From: Talpa occidentalis
Taxonomy: Eukaryota > Chordata > Mammalia > Eulipotyphla > Talpidae
Length of the DNA: 64,000 nt
Direction: 5' to 3'
NCBI RefSeq assembly: GCF_014898055.3
Contig: NW_023603184.1
Location: 29,366,808-29,430,807, forward strand
Shown here: positions 10,531-21,567 of the stretch, piece after piece
How the letters are laid out: each line of letters starts with the position of its first letter
How positions within the stretch are numbered: position 1 is the first letter of the stretch
The notes under the pieces: model-generated
The model's input: the letters and a program-made list of their open reading frames with translations, nothing else
Told to the model about the DNA's origin: nothing
The model's database searches: none
Translations under genes and position numbers: made by a program

Positions 10531-10840
10531 AAGGAATCCATGGCCAAAGTAAGAGAGGGCCTGGCAAAGTGGAAAAAAAGAGCGTGAGGCTCGTGAAGGG
10601 TGGTTTGAATCCTGGTTCATTACCTCCCCTTGGCTGACAACCCTGTTAACAGCCCTTGCTGGGACCCCTAGTGTTGCTCATGCTAATGCTTACGTTTGGC
10701 CCTTGTATATTTAATCGCTCGCTTGCTTTTATTCACAATAGGCTTGAGGTGGTTCAAACTCTGGTACTTAGACAACATTACCAACTGCTGCAAACTCTGT
10801 AAGCTCCAAAAGTGTATTCGGGACTTTAAAATGGCGTTTT
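10531..10840 (+). pseudogene. env TM C-terminal remnant of the ERV B backbone
   Basis: A second TM-like segment, distinct from the one at 9413-10190, with a hydrophobic stretch around 10625-10720 in broken frames and a Gln/Leu-rich tail to about 10800. It precedes the true polypurine tract of ERV B. Two different TM remnants in one provirus support a recombinant origin. Confidence 0.65.
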
Positions 10841-10854
10841 AGAAAAGGGGCGAA
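10841..10854 (+). other. Polypurine tract of ERV B
   Basis: AGAAAAGGGGCGAA immediately before the 3' LTR TG at 10855. Confidence 0.75.
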
Positions 10855-11225
10855 TGTAAGAATAGTGCATAACAGCAGCCATTTTAAAGTACAGCAGCCA
10901 TTTAATAGCTTAACTGACAGAGAGGTTGCAATTCCTGGAATCCTAGATTCTAAGAACCGGCGTCTGTAACCATTAGACTATCCTAACAGTCGGATTCGTA
11001 GAATCCACATCTGAAGCTGTCAGATTATCCTAAGGGGCCCATTCTGTATGCCTATTTAAAATGCCTAATTATGGTGCTCGGGGGTCCAACCCTGTCTGGG
11101 CGCGGCCGCTGTGTTGGTTCCACTCCGGGGGTTCGGACCCTAGCTTGAGCTATAAAGGCCACTTTTGCTTTTGCATTGAACTTAGTCTCGGTGGTTCTTG
11201 GACTCGGCACCGGTGTGCTTTAACA
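10855..11225 (+). mobile_element. 3' LTR of ERV B
   Basis: 371 bp, pair of 5960-6336. It ends TTTAACA followed by AAAAA. A deletion near 11145 removes a few bases relative to the 5' LTR and destroys AATAAA. A type 1 SINE inserts 15 bases beyond it. Confidence 0.93.
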
Positions 11226-11240
11226 AAAAACATTGAGATA

Positions 11241-11548
11241 GGGCCTCCCCGGTGGCGCAGCGGTTGAGCGCTGGGTTGCGAAGCTGCCCGCAGCCTCTGC
11301 AGCGCCGGTTCGATCCCCGGCTGCTCCCCGGCCACTGGAGGAGGGTCCCACATGGCGCGCAGACCTCTCCTGCCGCCCGCTGCTCCCCTCAGCAGTGTGC
11401 TTCGGTCCTTCTGCCTGCTCTGCTCCCCGCTCTGGTTCTGGTGAATTCTCTCACCCTCCCGCGCTTCTGACTGTACCCAGTGCATGTATAAACAAAACAA
11501 ACAAACAAATAAATAAATAAAACATGCCTCTCTATATATATATATAAA
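11241..11548 (+). mobile_element. SINE type 1 with extended ACATGCCTCTATA tail
   Basis: Full tRNA-like head with A box and B box, then an (AAAC)n/(AAAT)n region, ACATGCCTCTCTATA and poly(A). Flanked by AAAAAACATTGAGATA at 11225-11240 and again ending at 11564, a clear 16-bp target duplication. The duplicated target is the old L1 right next to ERV B. Confidence 0.93.
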
Positions 11549-11564
11549 AAAAAAACATTGAGAT

Positions 11565-11900
11565 AAATATGTATTTTAAACTTTGTTTTACTAACATGGT
11601 GCATTGAGTAGTTTTGTATGTTAAACTGACTTTGCATTCTTGGGATAAGTTCTACTTGGTCCTGGTGTTTAAGCCTTTTTATATTACTTGGTTTGCAAAT
11701 ACACAAATATGCAGCTAGTATTTTACTGAGAATTTTTGTATGTTCACTAAGGGTATTGACCTGTAGATTTGTTTTTTTCCCTCGTGACATTTTTGGTTTT
11801 GATATTAGGGTAATACTGGGCTCATGGAACAAGTTAGAAAACGTTACCTTGTGTTTTTTCAAAGAGTTTAAGAAGACTTTTAGTAACACAATTAAGGCCC
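11565..11900 (-). mobile_element. Old L1 ORF2 fragment, right part
   Basis: Continuation of the L1 at 5736-5959. The minus-strand translation shows a diverged reverse-transcriptase stretch (H-x-D-Q-V-E-L-I-P and F-N-I-Q residues, compare 24560-24680). Frames are broken. Confidence 0.7.
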
Positions 11901-11985
11901 AGAAAATGAAAGACTGCTTTATCTTGAATAATTCTATTCTTATTGTGTATAAGAACACAATTTATTACATACAAGCATAGACACT

Positions 11986-12251
11986 TTTTTTTTTAAAGAT
12001 TTATTTATTTATTTATACAAGCATTATACAGTCAGAAGCGCGGGAGGGTGAGAGAATTCGCAAGAGCCAGAGTGGGGAGCAGAACAGGCAGAAGGACCGA
12101 GGTACACTGCCTAGGGGAGCAGCGGCGGCAGGAGAGGTCTGCGCGCCATGTGGGACCCTCGGCCTATGGCCGGGGATGGAACCGGTGCTGCAGAGGCTGC
12201 GGGCAGCTTCGCAGCCCAGCGCTCAACCTCTGTGCCACCAGGGGAGGCCCC
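11986..12251 (-). mobile_element. SINE type 1
   Basis: Poly(T) first, ends GGGGAGGCCCCC. Imperfect target duplication CAAGCATAGACAC / CAAGGATAGACTC on the two sides. Confidence 0.9.
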
Positions 12252-12588
12252 CAAGGATAGACTCTTGTGGACGAGACACTAAATAGTTAAAAGACAAAAG
12301 TCAAGCCAACAAGTTTTTTCCCAGATAAAGTTTACATTTTGGAGTAATGATTTTTACATTTGTAAAAATGGAATTATTGCATACTCTTTGAAAAACATTC
12401 AAGCAGCGTACTAACAAGAAAGTAAAAAAAAAAAAAAAAAAAAAAAGACTAATCAAAATTATATCAACCAGAAAAAAATCATCAGAAATATTTGGTGAAT
12501 ACAATTTCTGGCCGTGCTCTATATCAAAGCTATTAAATTCTATTTTTAAAATATATTCAGTGTTTACCACTAATCCTTTTACTTCACT

Positions 12589-12849
12589 TTTTTTAAAATT
12601 TATTTTATTTATTTATGCATACAAGAGCTGGGGTATAGGCCAGAGGTGTTAGGGATGAGAGGGATCACCAGAGACAGAATGGGGAGCATAACAGGTGGTT
12701 GTACTAAGACGCACTGCTGAGGGGAGCTGCAGCTGAGGCAGGAGAGTTTTGCTGTGCCCTGTGGGTCATCTCCCACATGTTAGATTGTACTTGTGCTGCA
12801 GATAGCTTCATAGTGCTGAGACAACCCCTTGGGCCACCAGGGAAGCCTC
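12589..12849 (-). mobile_element. SINE type 2
   Basis: Diverged copy with the GGGGTATAGGCCAGAGG block and ATGCATAC tail start. Possible duplicated target TTTTACTTCACT / CTACTTTACTC. Confidence 0.85.
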
Positions 12850-13967
12850 CTACTTTACTCAAATCTCATGGTTATATGGATTTTATTGAAAGTAGTTTAG
12901 CTCTAGGACTCCTGAGTACTATAGTTCCTGAGTTCCTTTATGCTTAAGAACGTAAATATGCTTCCTTATATGCAATGTGGCCATGTACTGTTTTTGTCTG
13001 ACATTTGAACTTTTTTAAGATATTGCTGTTATCTTATGGCACTTAGTATTACTGTGGATGAGTCAGAGAATAATCTGATTTCCCTTTTTTATAGATGACC
13101 TTTTTCTGTGTGGGTGTTAGAAGAACATTCTTTAATCCTTATCATTCAGCTTGACATATTTCATCTCAGCCCAATTGTTTCATATCACTTTTTTCTGGAA
13201 TAAGATGTATCCTTTAATTTGCAGTTTCAGTTTCTTTTAATACTTTTTTCCTGCTCTTTATTTTTTAGGATCACAGAACTTGGCACATTGCCAACCAAAC
13301 CAAAATCAGTGTTTGATTGGCAAAGATGAAGGGGCAAATAATAGTTCAGTGTATGTGCAAGCTATCTATATACCATTATTTGGTGGGAGAAAACCCATTT
13401 TTAACTCGGATGCTAAACAAATCTTTACTTTTATTACAAAAGGGATTGTTAAACTCTTTTTCCTTTGCTATACAAAGGACAAAATAGGACTGAGAGAGAA
13501 TGTAGAGGTCTCAGACAAATGGAGAAAAATGCTTCAGAATCATGCAATCAGAAAAAGAGAAAGCCAGTTGGGGTTTAACAAGTGAAAAATACTTTTTAGA
13601 GTTTTAGAAAAACAAACCTGTGAAAAATAAATTAATTAGAACAGTCCTTAAAGTAAACATTACCAAAAACCTTCTAAAATTATTTTGGATTATCATGGTA
13701 GGCCCAAGGTAAGCACAAAGATTCTTATAAGAAAGAGGCAGGAGAGTAAGAAATGTGATAACAGATGCAAAAGTTAAATTGATGTGAGGAAGGGCTATTT
13801 GCCAAGGCATATAAGTGACCCCTCAAAACTAGAAAGGCAAGGAAACATTTCCTAGAACCTCCAGAAAGAATGTAGTAACCCTTCTAAAACCCATTTTAGA
13901 TTTGACCTGCAGAACTATAAAACAGTAAATTTGTGTTGCATAAAGCCAGTAGGTTTGTAGTAATTTG
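12850..13967. other. No feature recognised
   Basis: AT-rich unique-looking sequence. A 101-codon open stretch on + at 13280-13585 has no motif or similarity I recognise, and I do not call it a gene. Confidence 0.4.
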
Positions 13968-14249
13968 TTTTTTTTTTTTTTAAAGATTTATTTTTATTTA
14001 TTTATACAAGCACTGGGTACAGTCAGAAGCGCAGGAGGGTGAGAGAATTCACCAGAGCCAGAGCGGGGAGCAGAGCAGACAGAAGGACCGAAGTACACTG
14101 CTGAGGGGCAGCGGGCGGCAGGAGAGGTCTGCGCGCCATGTGGCACCCTCCTCCGGTGGCCGGGAGCAGCCGGGGATTGAACCAGTGCTGCAGAGGCTGC
14201 AGGTAGCTTCGCAACCCAGCGCTCAACTGCTGCGCCAACGGGGAGGCCC
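13968..14249 (-). mobile_element. SINE type 1
   Basis: Poly(T) then complete type 1 body to GGGGAGGCCC. Directly abuts a second SINE at 14252. Confidence 0.9.
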
Positions 14250-14251
14250 TG

Positions 14252-14529
14252 TTTTTTTTTTTTTAAAGATTTATTTATTTATTGCGTACGAGAGCTGAGG
14301 TACAGGCCAGCGGTTTTGGAGGGTGAGAAGATTCACCAGAGACAGATTGGGGAACAGAACTGGCAGATCTGCTGAAATACACTGCTGAGGGGAGCAGCAG
14401 GCAAGGCAGGAGAGGTCTGCTGCTTCATGTGGGTTGCTCCCTGGCAGGCCGGGGATTGAACTCATGCTGCAGAGGCTGCGGATTGGTTCATAGTGCGTTG
14501 CTTAACCCCTTGTGCCACCAGGGAGGTCC
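14252..14529 (-). mobile_element. SINE type 2
   Basis: Complete type 2 body ending CACCAGGGAGGTCC, head-to-tail with the type 1 copy at 13968 and in the same orientation. Separate target duplications cannot be seen because the junction is a T run. Confidence 0.88.
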
Positions 14530-15712
14530 TGGTGGCAAAAGACCATTCAAGTGCATACTGACCTAGAATAAGAACAGCATGAGTCACAGTCACAATCTAC
14601 AGGACTTGGACAATTCAAAAACAAGAGGAAACAGAATCATATCCAAACAAGGCAATACCTCACAATGTACTAAGTAAAAAATTTCACCCTTTTGCCAGAT
14701 TTATAGTGAAATAGAAGTGGAATTTCTATAGGAGTTCAATGTGTATTTGTAACAATTTGATACATGTATTCATTAGAATTCTCCAGAGAAACATAGAAAT
14801 CAATATGAGATCATAGATATATGTGAGGGGCTATGCCTTATTAGTGCTTAGTTTAAGATAGTTAACCTGGAATCCATGTATCCCTAGAGGGCCCCCATCT
14901 TTAGGTGTGGGGAGAGGCTTCATGAACTGTTTCAATTATATACAGCATTTTGAGTGGATGTATGTATATGAATTTTTTTGAGGGGAAGAGATCCATAGCT
15001 TTCACATATTCTCAGGATTCTAGAGGGATCTGAGACTAAGAAAGTTCAAGGCCACAATAGATAGACGTCTAAACTGAGTGAGCCATTTTTGACACTTGAA
15101 GGCCATCATCCTTATAGACTACTCTGGGAGTTATTCACTATACAAAGTCCTCACTAACTGTATATAGACTAAAATAATAAATTAAAAATTGTTTTCCAAC
15201 AAGATTTGTCATATCTTATTCTTATATGACATTACAAGGGAGCTTGGGCAGTACCATATTTCAATCCAGAATGAATCTTTCATATGCAAGTTTTTTTATT
15301 ATTATGTCCTGATGGGTGACCTATTTAGTTACTACATAGCAGTAGCGTGAACAGCAGGGAGGAATCTTCTAAAATCTTAGAAATGAGAAAGAAATTGACC
15401 TCTGAACACAAAACTTATTAACTTAGCATATATGAAAAGCCACAAAAATATCTCTGAGGTCCTGAGAAGAACTGTGTAATTTAAATTAATTAATTGGGGA
15501 AACTAGTATTTTAAAGTATTTCAGATTATAAAGGGACTGTATAGAGGAATTAAACAAACAACGACACATTCGTCAAAACCTATAGTTTTATTTACAAATA
15601 GTAAATTTTCCTGTTTGAGAATTAAAAAAAATATTTACTAGGATGTCCAGGGATTTGATGATGGAATGTTAAATGAATTTAATTGTATTACAAATGTACA
15701 ATGTAACTTCAC
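14530..15712. other. No gene; possible ancient repeat fragment near 14775-14830
   Basis: The text ATTCTCCAGAGAAACATAG resembles a common ancient mammalian repeat, but the match is short. The rest is unassigned AT-rich sequence. Confidence 0.3.
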
Positions 15713-15730
15713 TAAAGAAAGTAACTTTGG

Positions 15731-16025
15731 GGCCTCCCCAGTAGTGCAGCGGTTGAGCACTGGGTTGTGAAACTGCCCACAGCCTCTGCAACGCTGGTTC
15801 AATCCCCGGCTGCTCCCCGGGCACCGGAGGAGGGTCCCACATGGCACACAGACCTCTCCTGCCGCCCGCTGCTCCCCTCAGCAGTTTACTTTGGTCCTTC
15901 TGCCTGCTCTGCTCCCCGCTCTGGCTCTGGTGAATTCTCTCACCCTCCCGCGCTTCTGACTGTACCCAGTGCTTGTATAAATAAATAAATAAATAAATCT
16001 TAAAAAAAAAAAGTTTAAAAAAAAA
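15731..16025 (+). mobile_element. SINE type 1
   Basis: Flanked by AAAGAAAGTAACTTTGG on both sides (about 15713-15730 and 16026-16042), a clean target duplication. A-box area slightly mutated (CAGTAGTGCAGCGG). Confidence 0.93.
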
Positions 16026-16128
16026 AAAGAAAGTAACTTTGGAAAACCTTATTTTGACTGGCAACTTTAAGGATAAAGACAAAAGGAACCACCTGTAAAC
16101 ACTATACTCTAGTTGATATGTGTTAGTC

Positions 16129-16394
16129 TTTTTAAAAAAAATTATTTATTTATACAAGAACTGCGGTACAGGCCAGAGGTGTGGGAGGGTGAGGGAATTC
16201 ACCAGAGACAGAGCGGGGAGCAGAACAGGCAGATGGACCGAAGACACTGCTGAGGGGAGCAGCAGGCAAGACAGGAGAGGTCTGCCACACCGTGTGGGTA
16301 TCTCCTTGTCCAGCCAGGAATCGAACCCACACTGCAGAGACTGCAGACAGTCCCACAACACTGCGCTCAAACCGCTGCGCCACTGGGGAGGCCC
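16129..16394 (-). mobile_element. SINE, intermediate between types 1 and 2
   Basis: Tail side reads ACAAGAACTGCGGTACAGGCCAGAGG (type 2-like) while the head ends CTGCGCCACTGGGGAGGCCC (type 1-like). Target duplication not clear. Confidence 0.88.
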
Positions 16395-16474
16395 TGGGTT
16401 AACATTTTAAAAACTGCTTCTAAGTATATTAGACTAGAATAAATAAGTTATAGATAGTGGGAGCCATACTTCTC

Positions 16475-16905
16475 ACCATCAAAGAAAGAAGTTAAAATTA
16501 AGAAAAGTGTAATCATGAGAAAAACCCAAATGAAGTATATTCTACAAAATATCTGACCAATATGCTTCAAAACTGTCAAAGTCATGGAAAAAGAAGGAAA
16601 TGGAGAGAAAGTCAAAAACAGACAGAATTAATGAAGCATAATGACTAAATCCAATGGGAGATTCTGGTTTGGATCCTGACATAGAAAAGGGACATTAGCT
16701 GAAAAGCTGTAAAAATCTGAATAAAGTTCATGGTTGATGGTATTATACCAATGTCAATTTCTTAGTTTTGACAATGATGCCATGGTTTTTGTGTAAGATG
16801 TTAATATTAGGAGTAGCTGGGTGAAGTGAGAACACTAGATAACACCTTTGCAACTTTTTAGTAAGTCCGAAATTATTCCAAATGTATAAGCAGTTTAAAA
16901 AAAGC
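16475..16905 (+). mobile_element. Old L1 3'UTR-like fragment
   Basis: Text such as AGTCATGGAAAAAGAAGG, GGATCCTGACATAGAAAAGGG and ATACCAATGTCAATTTC follows the 3'UTR pattern of ancient mammalian L1 elements in + orientation. Family not determined. Confidence 0.55.
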
Positions 16906-17476
16906 AAATTGACATGGTGTCTAGTATAAGAAAAATGTTCTTCTGTGAGTAAGAAATATTTCCCCAAGGTTGAGATAGCTGAAATCCCTGCTGCCTTTCA
17001 ATTGTTGATTCAACACACAAGGGGCTTTGGTCCTGGGATAAAGAATGTATTGATGAGAGCACATGAGCATACTGTCATTAGAAAGATATATGCTGTAATT
17101 ATGAATCAATCAACTGGCACTCAGACCAATTGCACCAACCTCAGATAATTTAGTTATGAATTTCTCACGAAGAACCTGTTCATTCTAGGGTCCAAAGTCT
17201 ACTTTCTGGACTAGCAGACCAGACTAGCTGGACTTTCTGCACTAGCAAATTCAAATCCTCATTGCAAGAGATCCCCTCCCCAACTCCTACCTAGGCCCAA
17301 CCCTATTTATCAACATTGTTGTTCCAAACCATTAGGCTTCTGGCAGTCAGTTCTAGCAATACTGGTAGTAACACCATGCTTGCTAAATAAAATAGAGCCT
17401 TTTCATAATAGCTTGGAATCTCTTTTACTTTCTTAAATAATACAAATACCAGTTTCAAAAGTGAGATTTCCTCAGT
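16906..17476. other. No feature recognised
   Basis: Unassigned sequence. AATAAA occurs at about 17386 in a pyrimidine-rich context, which could belong to a decayed LTR, but no LTR ends were found. Confidence 0.3.
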
Positions 17477-17484
17477 CCCACTGA

Positions 17485-17775
17485 TTTTATTTTTAAAGAT
17501 TTATTTATTTATGCATACAGGAACTGGGATACAGGCCAGAGGTGCAGGGGTTGAGAGGATTCACTAGAGACAGTGGGGAAGACAGTGGGGAACAGAAGAG
17601 GAAGACTGACAGAAGCACACCACTACAGGGAGCAGCGGGTGAGATAGGAGAGGTCTGCTGCACCTTGTGGGTAGCTCCCTGGCAGGCCCAGGATCAAACT
17701 CGTGCTTCAGAGGCTGTTCATAGTGCTGTGCTTCATAGTGCTGTGCTTAACCCCATGTGCCACCAGGAAGGGTCC
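17485..17775 (-). mobile_element. SINE type 2
   Basis: Flanked by TCCCACTGAT (17476-17485) and CCCACTGAT (17776-17784). Contains a small internal duplication TTCATAGTGCTGTGC near 17719-17750. Confidence 0.9.
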
Positions 17776-17785
17776 CCCACTGATG

Positions 17786-18294
17786 TTTTTAATAAAAACT
17801 TAATAAGTAAGAGGTTTGACTCTATTCTGGAAAATATTAGGGTACAATACCAATAAGCAATGATTTTAGAATACAGCCTCTACTGGGTTTTTACTGTGTT
17901 AAAATAAAAGAACTTGGCCCCTTCCTTTCTATAAAACTACTTTCCCTTTTAATTTCTGTGTACTTTCCTTGGGCTTTCCTTATCATTCTAAATTTGAAGG
18001 CCTGTGTAACCTGAATTGCTACTTTTTTTTTTCCGGAGATGGAAAAATACTCATGTCATTTGTATTTCAAGTATTAAGTCCTTTGCCTTTCTCAATTTTT
18101 ATAATTTCTAAAATTTTGCATTGAATTTCAAGTTATTCAGGTCAATATAAATCTAACCTATCAATAATTTTTAGTAACTATTGTTACTGAGAGCTTTTCT
18201 TCACAACTCAATGTTCACCAAACCCTGTATTAAAACTATGAGGTTTTAGTCAAGCATAAGTCATGCACAATTATCTTCATATGTAAGTCAGATT
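17786..18294. other. No feature recognised
   Basis: AT-rich, no open frame of note, no repeat recognised. Confidence 0.4.
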
Positions 18295-18308
18295 GAAAAC
18301 TAAGGTTG

Positions 18309-18674
18309 GGGCCTCCCCGGTGGCGCAGCGGTTGAGCGCTGGGTTGCGAACCTGCCCGCAGCCTCTGCAGCGCCGGTTCGATCCCGGCTGCTCCCCGGAG
18401 GAGGGTCCCACATGGCGCGCAGACCTCTCCTGCCTGCTCCCCGGAGGAGGGTCCCACATGGCGCGCAGACCTCTCCTGCCGCCCGCTGCTCCCTCAGCAG
18501 TGTACTCCGGTCCTTCCGCCTGCTCTGCTCCCCGCTCTGGCTCTGGTGAGTTCTCTCACCCTCCCGTGCTTCTGGCTGTACCCAGTGCATGTGTAAACAA
18601 AACAAACAAACAAATAAACAAATAAAACATGCCTCTATAAAAATAAAAAAAAACACTTAAAAAAAAAAAAAAAA
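18309..18674 (+). mobile_element. SINE type 1 with internal 46-bp tandem duplication and extended tail
   Basis: Target duplication GAAAACTAAGGTTG at 18295-18308 and 18675-18688. A 46-bp unit beginning CTGCTCCCCGGAGGAGGG is present twice (18388-18433 and 18434-18479). The tail contains ACATGCCTCTATA, as in the copies at 11241 and 46441. Confidence 0.95.
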
Positions 18675-18688
18675 GAAAACTAAGGTTG

Positions 18689-19335
18689 CTGAATATTTGT
18701 CTCTTCATAGTTTAAATTTTATTATACATAATTTTTCTTGGTGATTACTATAGTAAATAAACACTTGACTTAAAAAAAAAAGTGGTAGAGTAAATTTTGA
18801 CTGACAATTTTTGTCTTATTACTGCAGAAAAGCCTGAAATTAGAAATTCTGACTTATGTGTATTCCTCTCCCAGGGTTGAGTAGAGTCAAAAATTTCTTT
18901 CCCTTTATACTGTGACTGAGCAGTTTATTTCTTCTCATTTCTCCTCTGGGAGCTGTTGCTTGCCAAGAACTCAGGGCCTTGATTCGATTTCTCCTTCTAT
19001 TCTGGTCCCCATTTCTGTTCTGTGCCCATTGTAGGAGAGGTAAAGAGATAGCAAGATAGGCAAGCAAGCCCAAACTTCACTTCTGTGGATCACATCTGTC
19101 ATCATCTCCTGCAGTCCCTTATCACTTTTGTGTTACCCCTATGGTCAAGAGATGGTGACTGGACTGGGAATTCCCCAAATTGAGACTTTATTGAGAAAAA
19201 AGGAATAAGAAAGGGTAAACTTCACTCAGATACATCTTTTGACCCTAATGCCCTGATTCCTTGACATATTGCGTCTCTCTTTTTCATAGAGCTTCCTTTT
19301 AGGTTCTTTGTTACACTGATTTCTTCTTCTTCTTC
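18689..19335. other. No gene; (TTC)n before the next SINE
   Basis: Unassigned sequence, with a TTC microsatellite at about 19321-19336. Confidence 0.4.
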
Positions 19336-19564
19336 TTTTTTTTTTAAGATTTATTTATTTATACAAGCACTGGGTACAGTCAGAAGCGCTGGAGGGTGAG
19401 AGAATTCACCAGAGCCAGAGTGGGGAGCAGAACAGGCAGACGGACGAAGTACACTGCTGAGGGAAGCAGTGGGCGCGGCAGGAGAGGTCTGCGTGCCATG
19501 TGGGACCCTCGCCGGTGGCTGGGGATCGAACCAGTGCTGCAGAGGCTACGTCACTGGGGAGGCC
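19336..19564 (-). mobile_element. SINE type 1, internally deleted
   Basis: Body complete to the B-box area, then the A-box part is missing: GAGGCTACGTCACTGGGGAGGCCC replaces about 50 bp of the tRNA-like head. Confidence 0.88.
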
Positions 19565-19867
19565 CAGAATTGTCATTTTCTTGACAAACCTAAACAGTAT
19601 GCATCCATAGCTAGCTCTAGTTTCATCTGTTCTATTAATGAATTATGTATTGACATCCTAGTCTTTCTGTCTTTTCAATGCAGTCATATATTTCCAAGTG
19701 AGAGGGTAAATCAGAATGTTTTAGTCTGGGAGTTGCCAACATCCCTATGTGATACAATAAACAGACTGAATGAAGGTGGCTCCTTTAATCCCTATGCTCA
19801 GTTTTGGTAAAGTTCAGTTTCTTAGATTTCTGTATAAATATATATTTTTTAAAAAATATAGACCATG

Positions 19868-20154
19868 GGGGCCTCCCCGGTGGCACAGTTGTTGAGCGCT
19901 GGGTTGCAAAGCTGCCCGCAGCCTCTGCAGCGCCGGTTCGATCCCTGGCTGCTCCCCGGCCACTGGAGGAGGGTCCCACATGGCGCGCAGACCTCTCCTG
20001 CCGCCCGCTGCTCCCCTCAGCAGTGTACCTTGGTCCTTCTGCCTGCTCTGCTCCCTGCTCTGGCTCTGGTGAATTCTCTCACCCTCCCGCACTTCTGACT
20101 GTACCCAGTGCTTGTATAAATAAATAAAATAAATAAATAAAAATAAATCTTTGA
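19868..20154 (+). mobile_element. SINE type 1
   Basis: Target duplication AAAAAATATAGACCATG / AAAAAAATAGACCATG (about 19851-19867 and 20155-20170). Inserted in an old antisense L1. Confidence 0.93.
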
Positions 20155-20159
20155 AAAAA

Positions 20160-20698
20160 AAATAGACCATGAATTTATCTTTTTTGATCACTGAGTAATA
20201 TTCCGTTGTGCACTTATACCACATCTTCTTAATCCGCTCACCGCTCTGTGGGCACTAAGGTTGTATCCATAGCTTGGTTATTGTAAATGGTGCTGCAATA
20301 AATGTAAGAAGGAAGTTTCCTTTGAATTAGTGTTTTTGAATTTTGGGGGTAATCTCCTAGGAGTGGAATTTCTGTGTCATATGGCAGATCAATTTTTTAT
20401 CTATTGAGTAACTTCCACACTATTTTCCATAGGGGGCTGAACCAGTCTACATTCCTATCAACAGTAGACAATTGTTCCTTTTTCTCCCCATCCTCCCCAA
20501 TACTTGTTGGTTTTGGTCTTTTCGATATGGGCCATTCTCACAGGTGTGAGGTGATACCTCATTGTGATCTTGATTTTCATTTCCCTGATGATGTGATGAT
20601 GAACATTTTTTCATGTTACTGTTTGATGTCGTGTGTCTTCTTTAGAGAAATGCTTGTTTAGCTCTTCTGCTCATTTTTTTGATTGGGATTATTTGTTG
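20160..20698 (-). mobile_element. Old L1 3' fragment
   Basis: The + strand reads GCTGAGTAATATTCC-like, CTATTGTAAATGGTGCTGCAATAAA and CCATTCTCACAGGTGTGAGGTGATACC, the antisense ORF2 C-terminal and 3' region. The younger L1 copy at 22800-23300 carries the same text. 5'-truncated. Confidence 0.85.
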
Positions 20699-20963
20699 TT
20701 TTTTTTAAAAGATTTGTTTATTTATAGAAGAATTGGGGTACAAGCCAGAGGCATGGGAGGGTGAGAGAATTCACCAGAGAGAGTGGGGAGCAGAACAGGC
20801 AGATGGACGGAAGACACTGCTGAGGGGAGCAGTGGGCGAGGCAGGACAGGCTGCCATACCATATGGGTCTCTCCCTGGCTGGCTGGGAATCGAACACGCA
20901 CTGCAGAGGCTGTGGACAGCTTCATAGCGCCGTGGTCAACTGCCTGCACCACTGGGGAGGCTC
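20699..20963 (-). mobile_element. SINE, type 2-like
   Basis: Diverged body with TTGGGGTACAAGCCAGAGG and end CACTGGGGAGGCTC. Lies at the right edge of the old L1 fragment. Confidence 0.87.
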
Positions 20964-20974
20964 TGTTTTCTTTC

Positions 20975-21095
20975 TTTTTAATTGCAGTAACTTTGATTTA
21001 CAAAACTATTGATTTCAGCTGTACAGTTTCATACCTCATCATATGTATATATCATACCAAGCTCCATCCATGTTGACCCATGCTATCCAGTATAA
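20975..21095 (-). mobile_element. L1 3'UTR-like fragment
   Basis: Text AACTTTGATTTACAAAACTATTGATTTCAGCTGTACAG resembles the antisense 3' end of laurasiatherian L1 elements. Short and diverged. Confidence 0.45.
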
Positions 21096-21552
21096 TACAA
21101 GGCACATGTAAAGTTAACTTTTCTAGTAGCCACATTGAAAAGTAAAAAGAAAAAAATTTAAATAATTTTGATGTTTTTATTTAACCCATATTTTATTTAA
21201 CCCATATTGAGTTTACATATTGTAAATGCAATTACATACTGTAATCTCAATATGTAACTTATGTGAAATTTATTGAGATATTTTACCTTATATTTTTGTG
21301 CTTATTCTTGAAAATCCTGAGTGTTTTTAATACTTTAGCATATTCCAATGTATTCAATAGATTGGTCATATTTTAAATGTTCAATAGCCACATGTGGCTG
21401 GTGCCTCCTATATTGGACAGCTACTGTAAGCATCAAATGAATCATATCATGTCATTTTTGTTCTTGACTTGTAAGAAATGACTAATAAATGTTTGTTAAA
21501 TGAATGAGTAAATAAATGATGACAAAAGTAGCTAGTGCTGACTGTGTGCTTT
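21096..21552. other. No gene; ancient repeat remnants possible
   Basis: AT-rich sequence with a local duplication of TTATTTAACCCATATT (about 21178-21206). No function seen. Confidence 0.35.
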
Positions 21553-21567
21553 ATTAAAGGCACCTGT

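Noticed and set aside
11389..11958. 189-codon minus-strand frame
   Set aside because: It reads from an old L1 ORF2 fragment through the flank into the SINE; chance fusion.
13280..13585. 101-codon + strand frame
   Set aside because: No recognisable domain, no supporting splice or promoter signals; AT-rich region.
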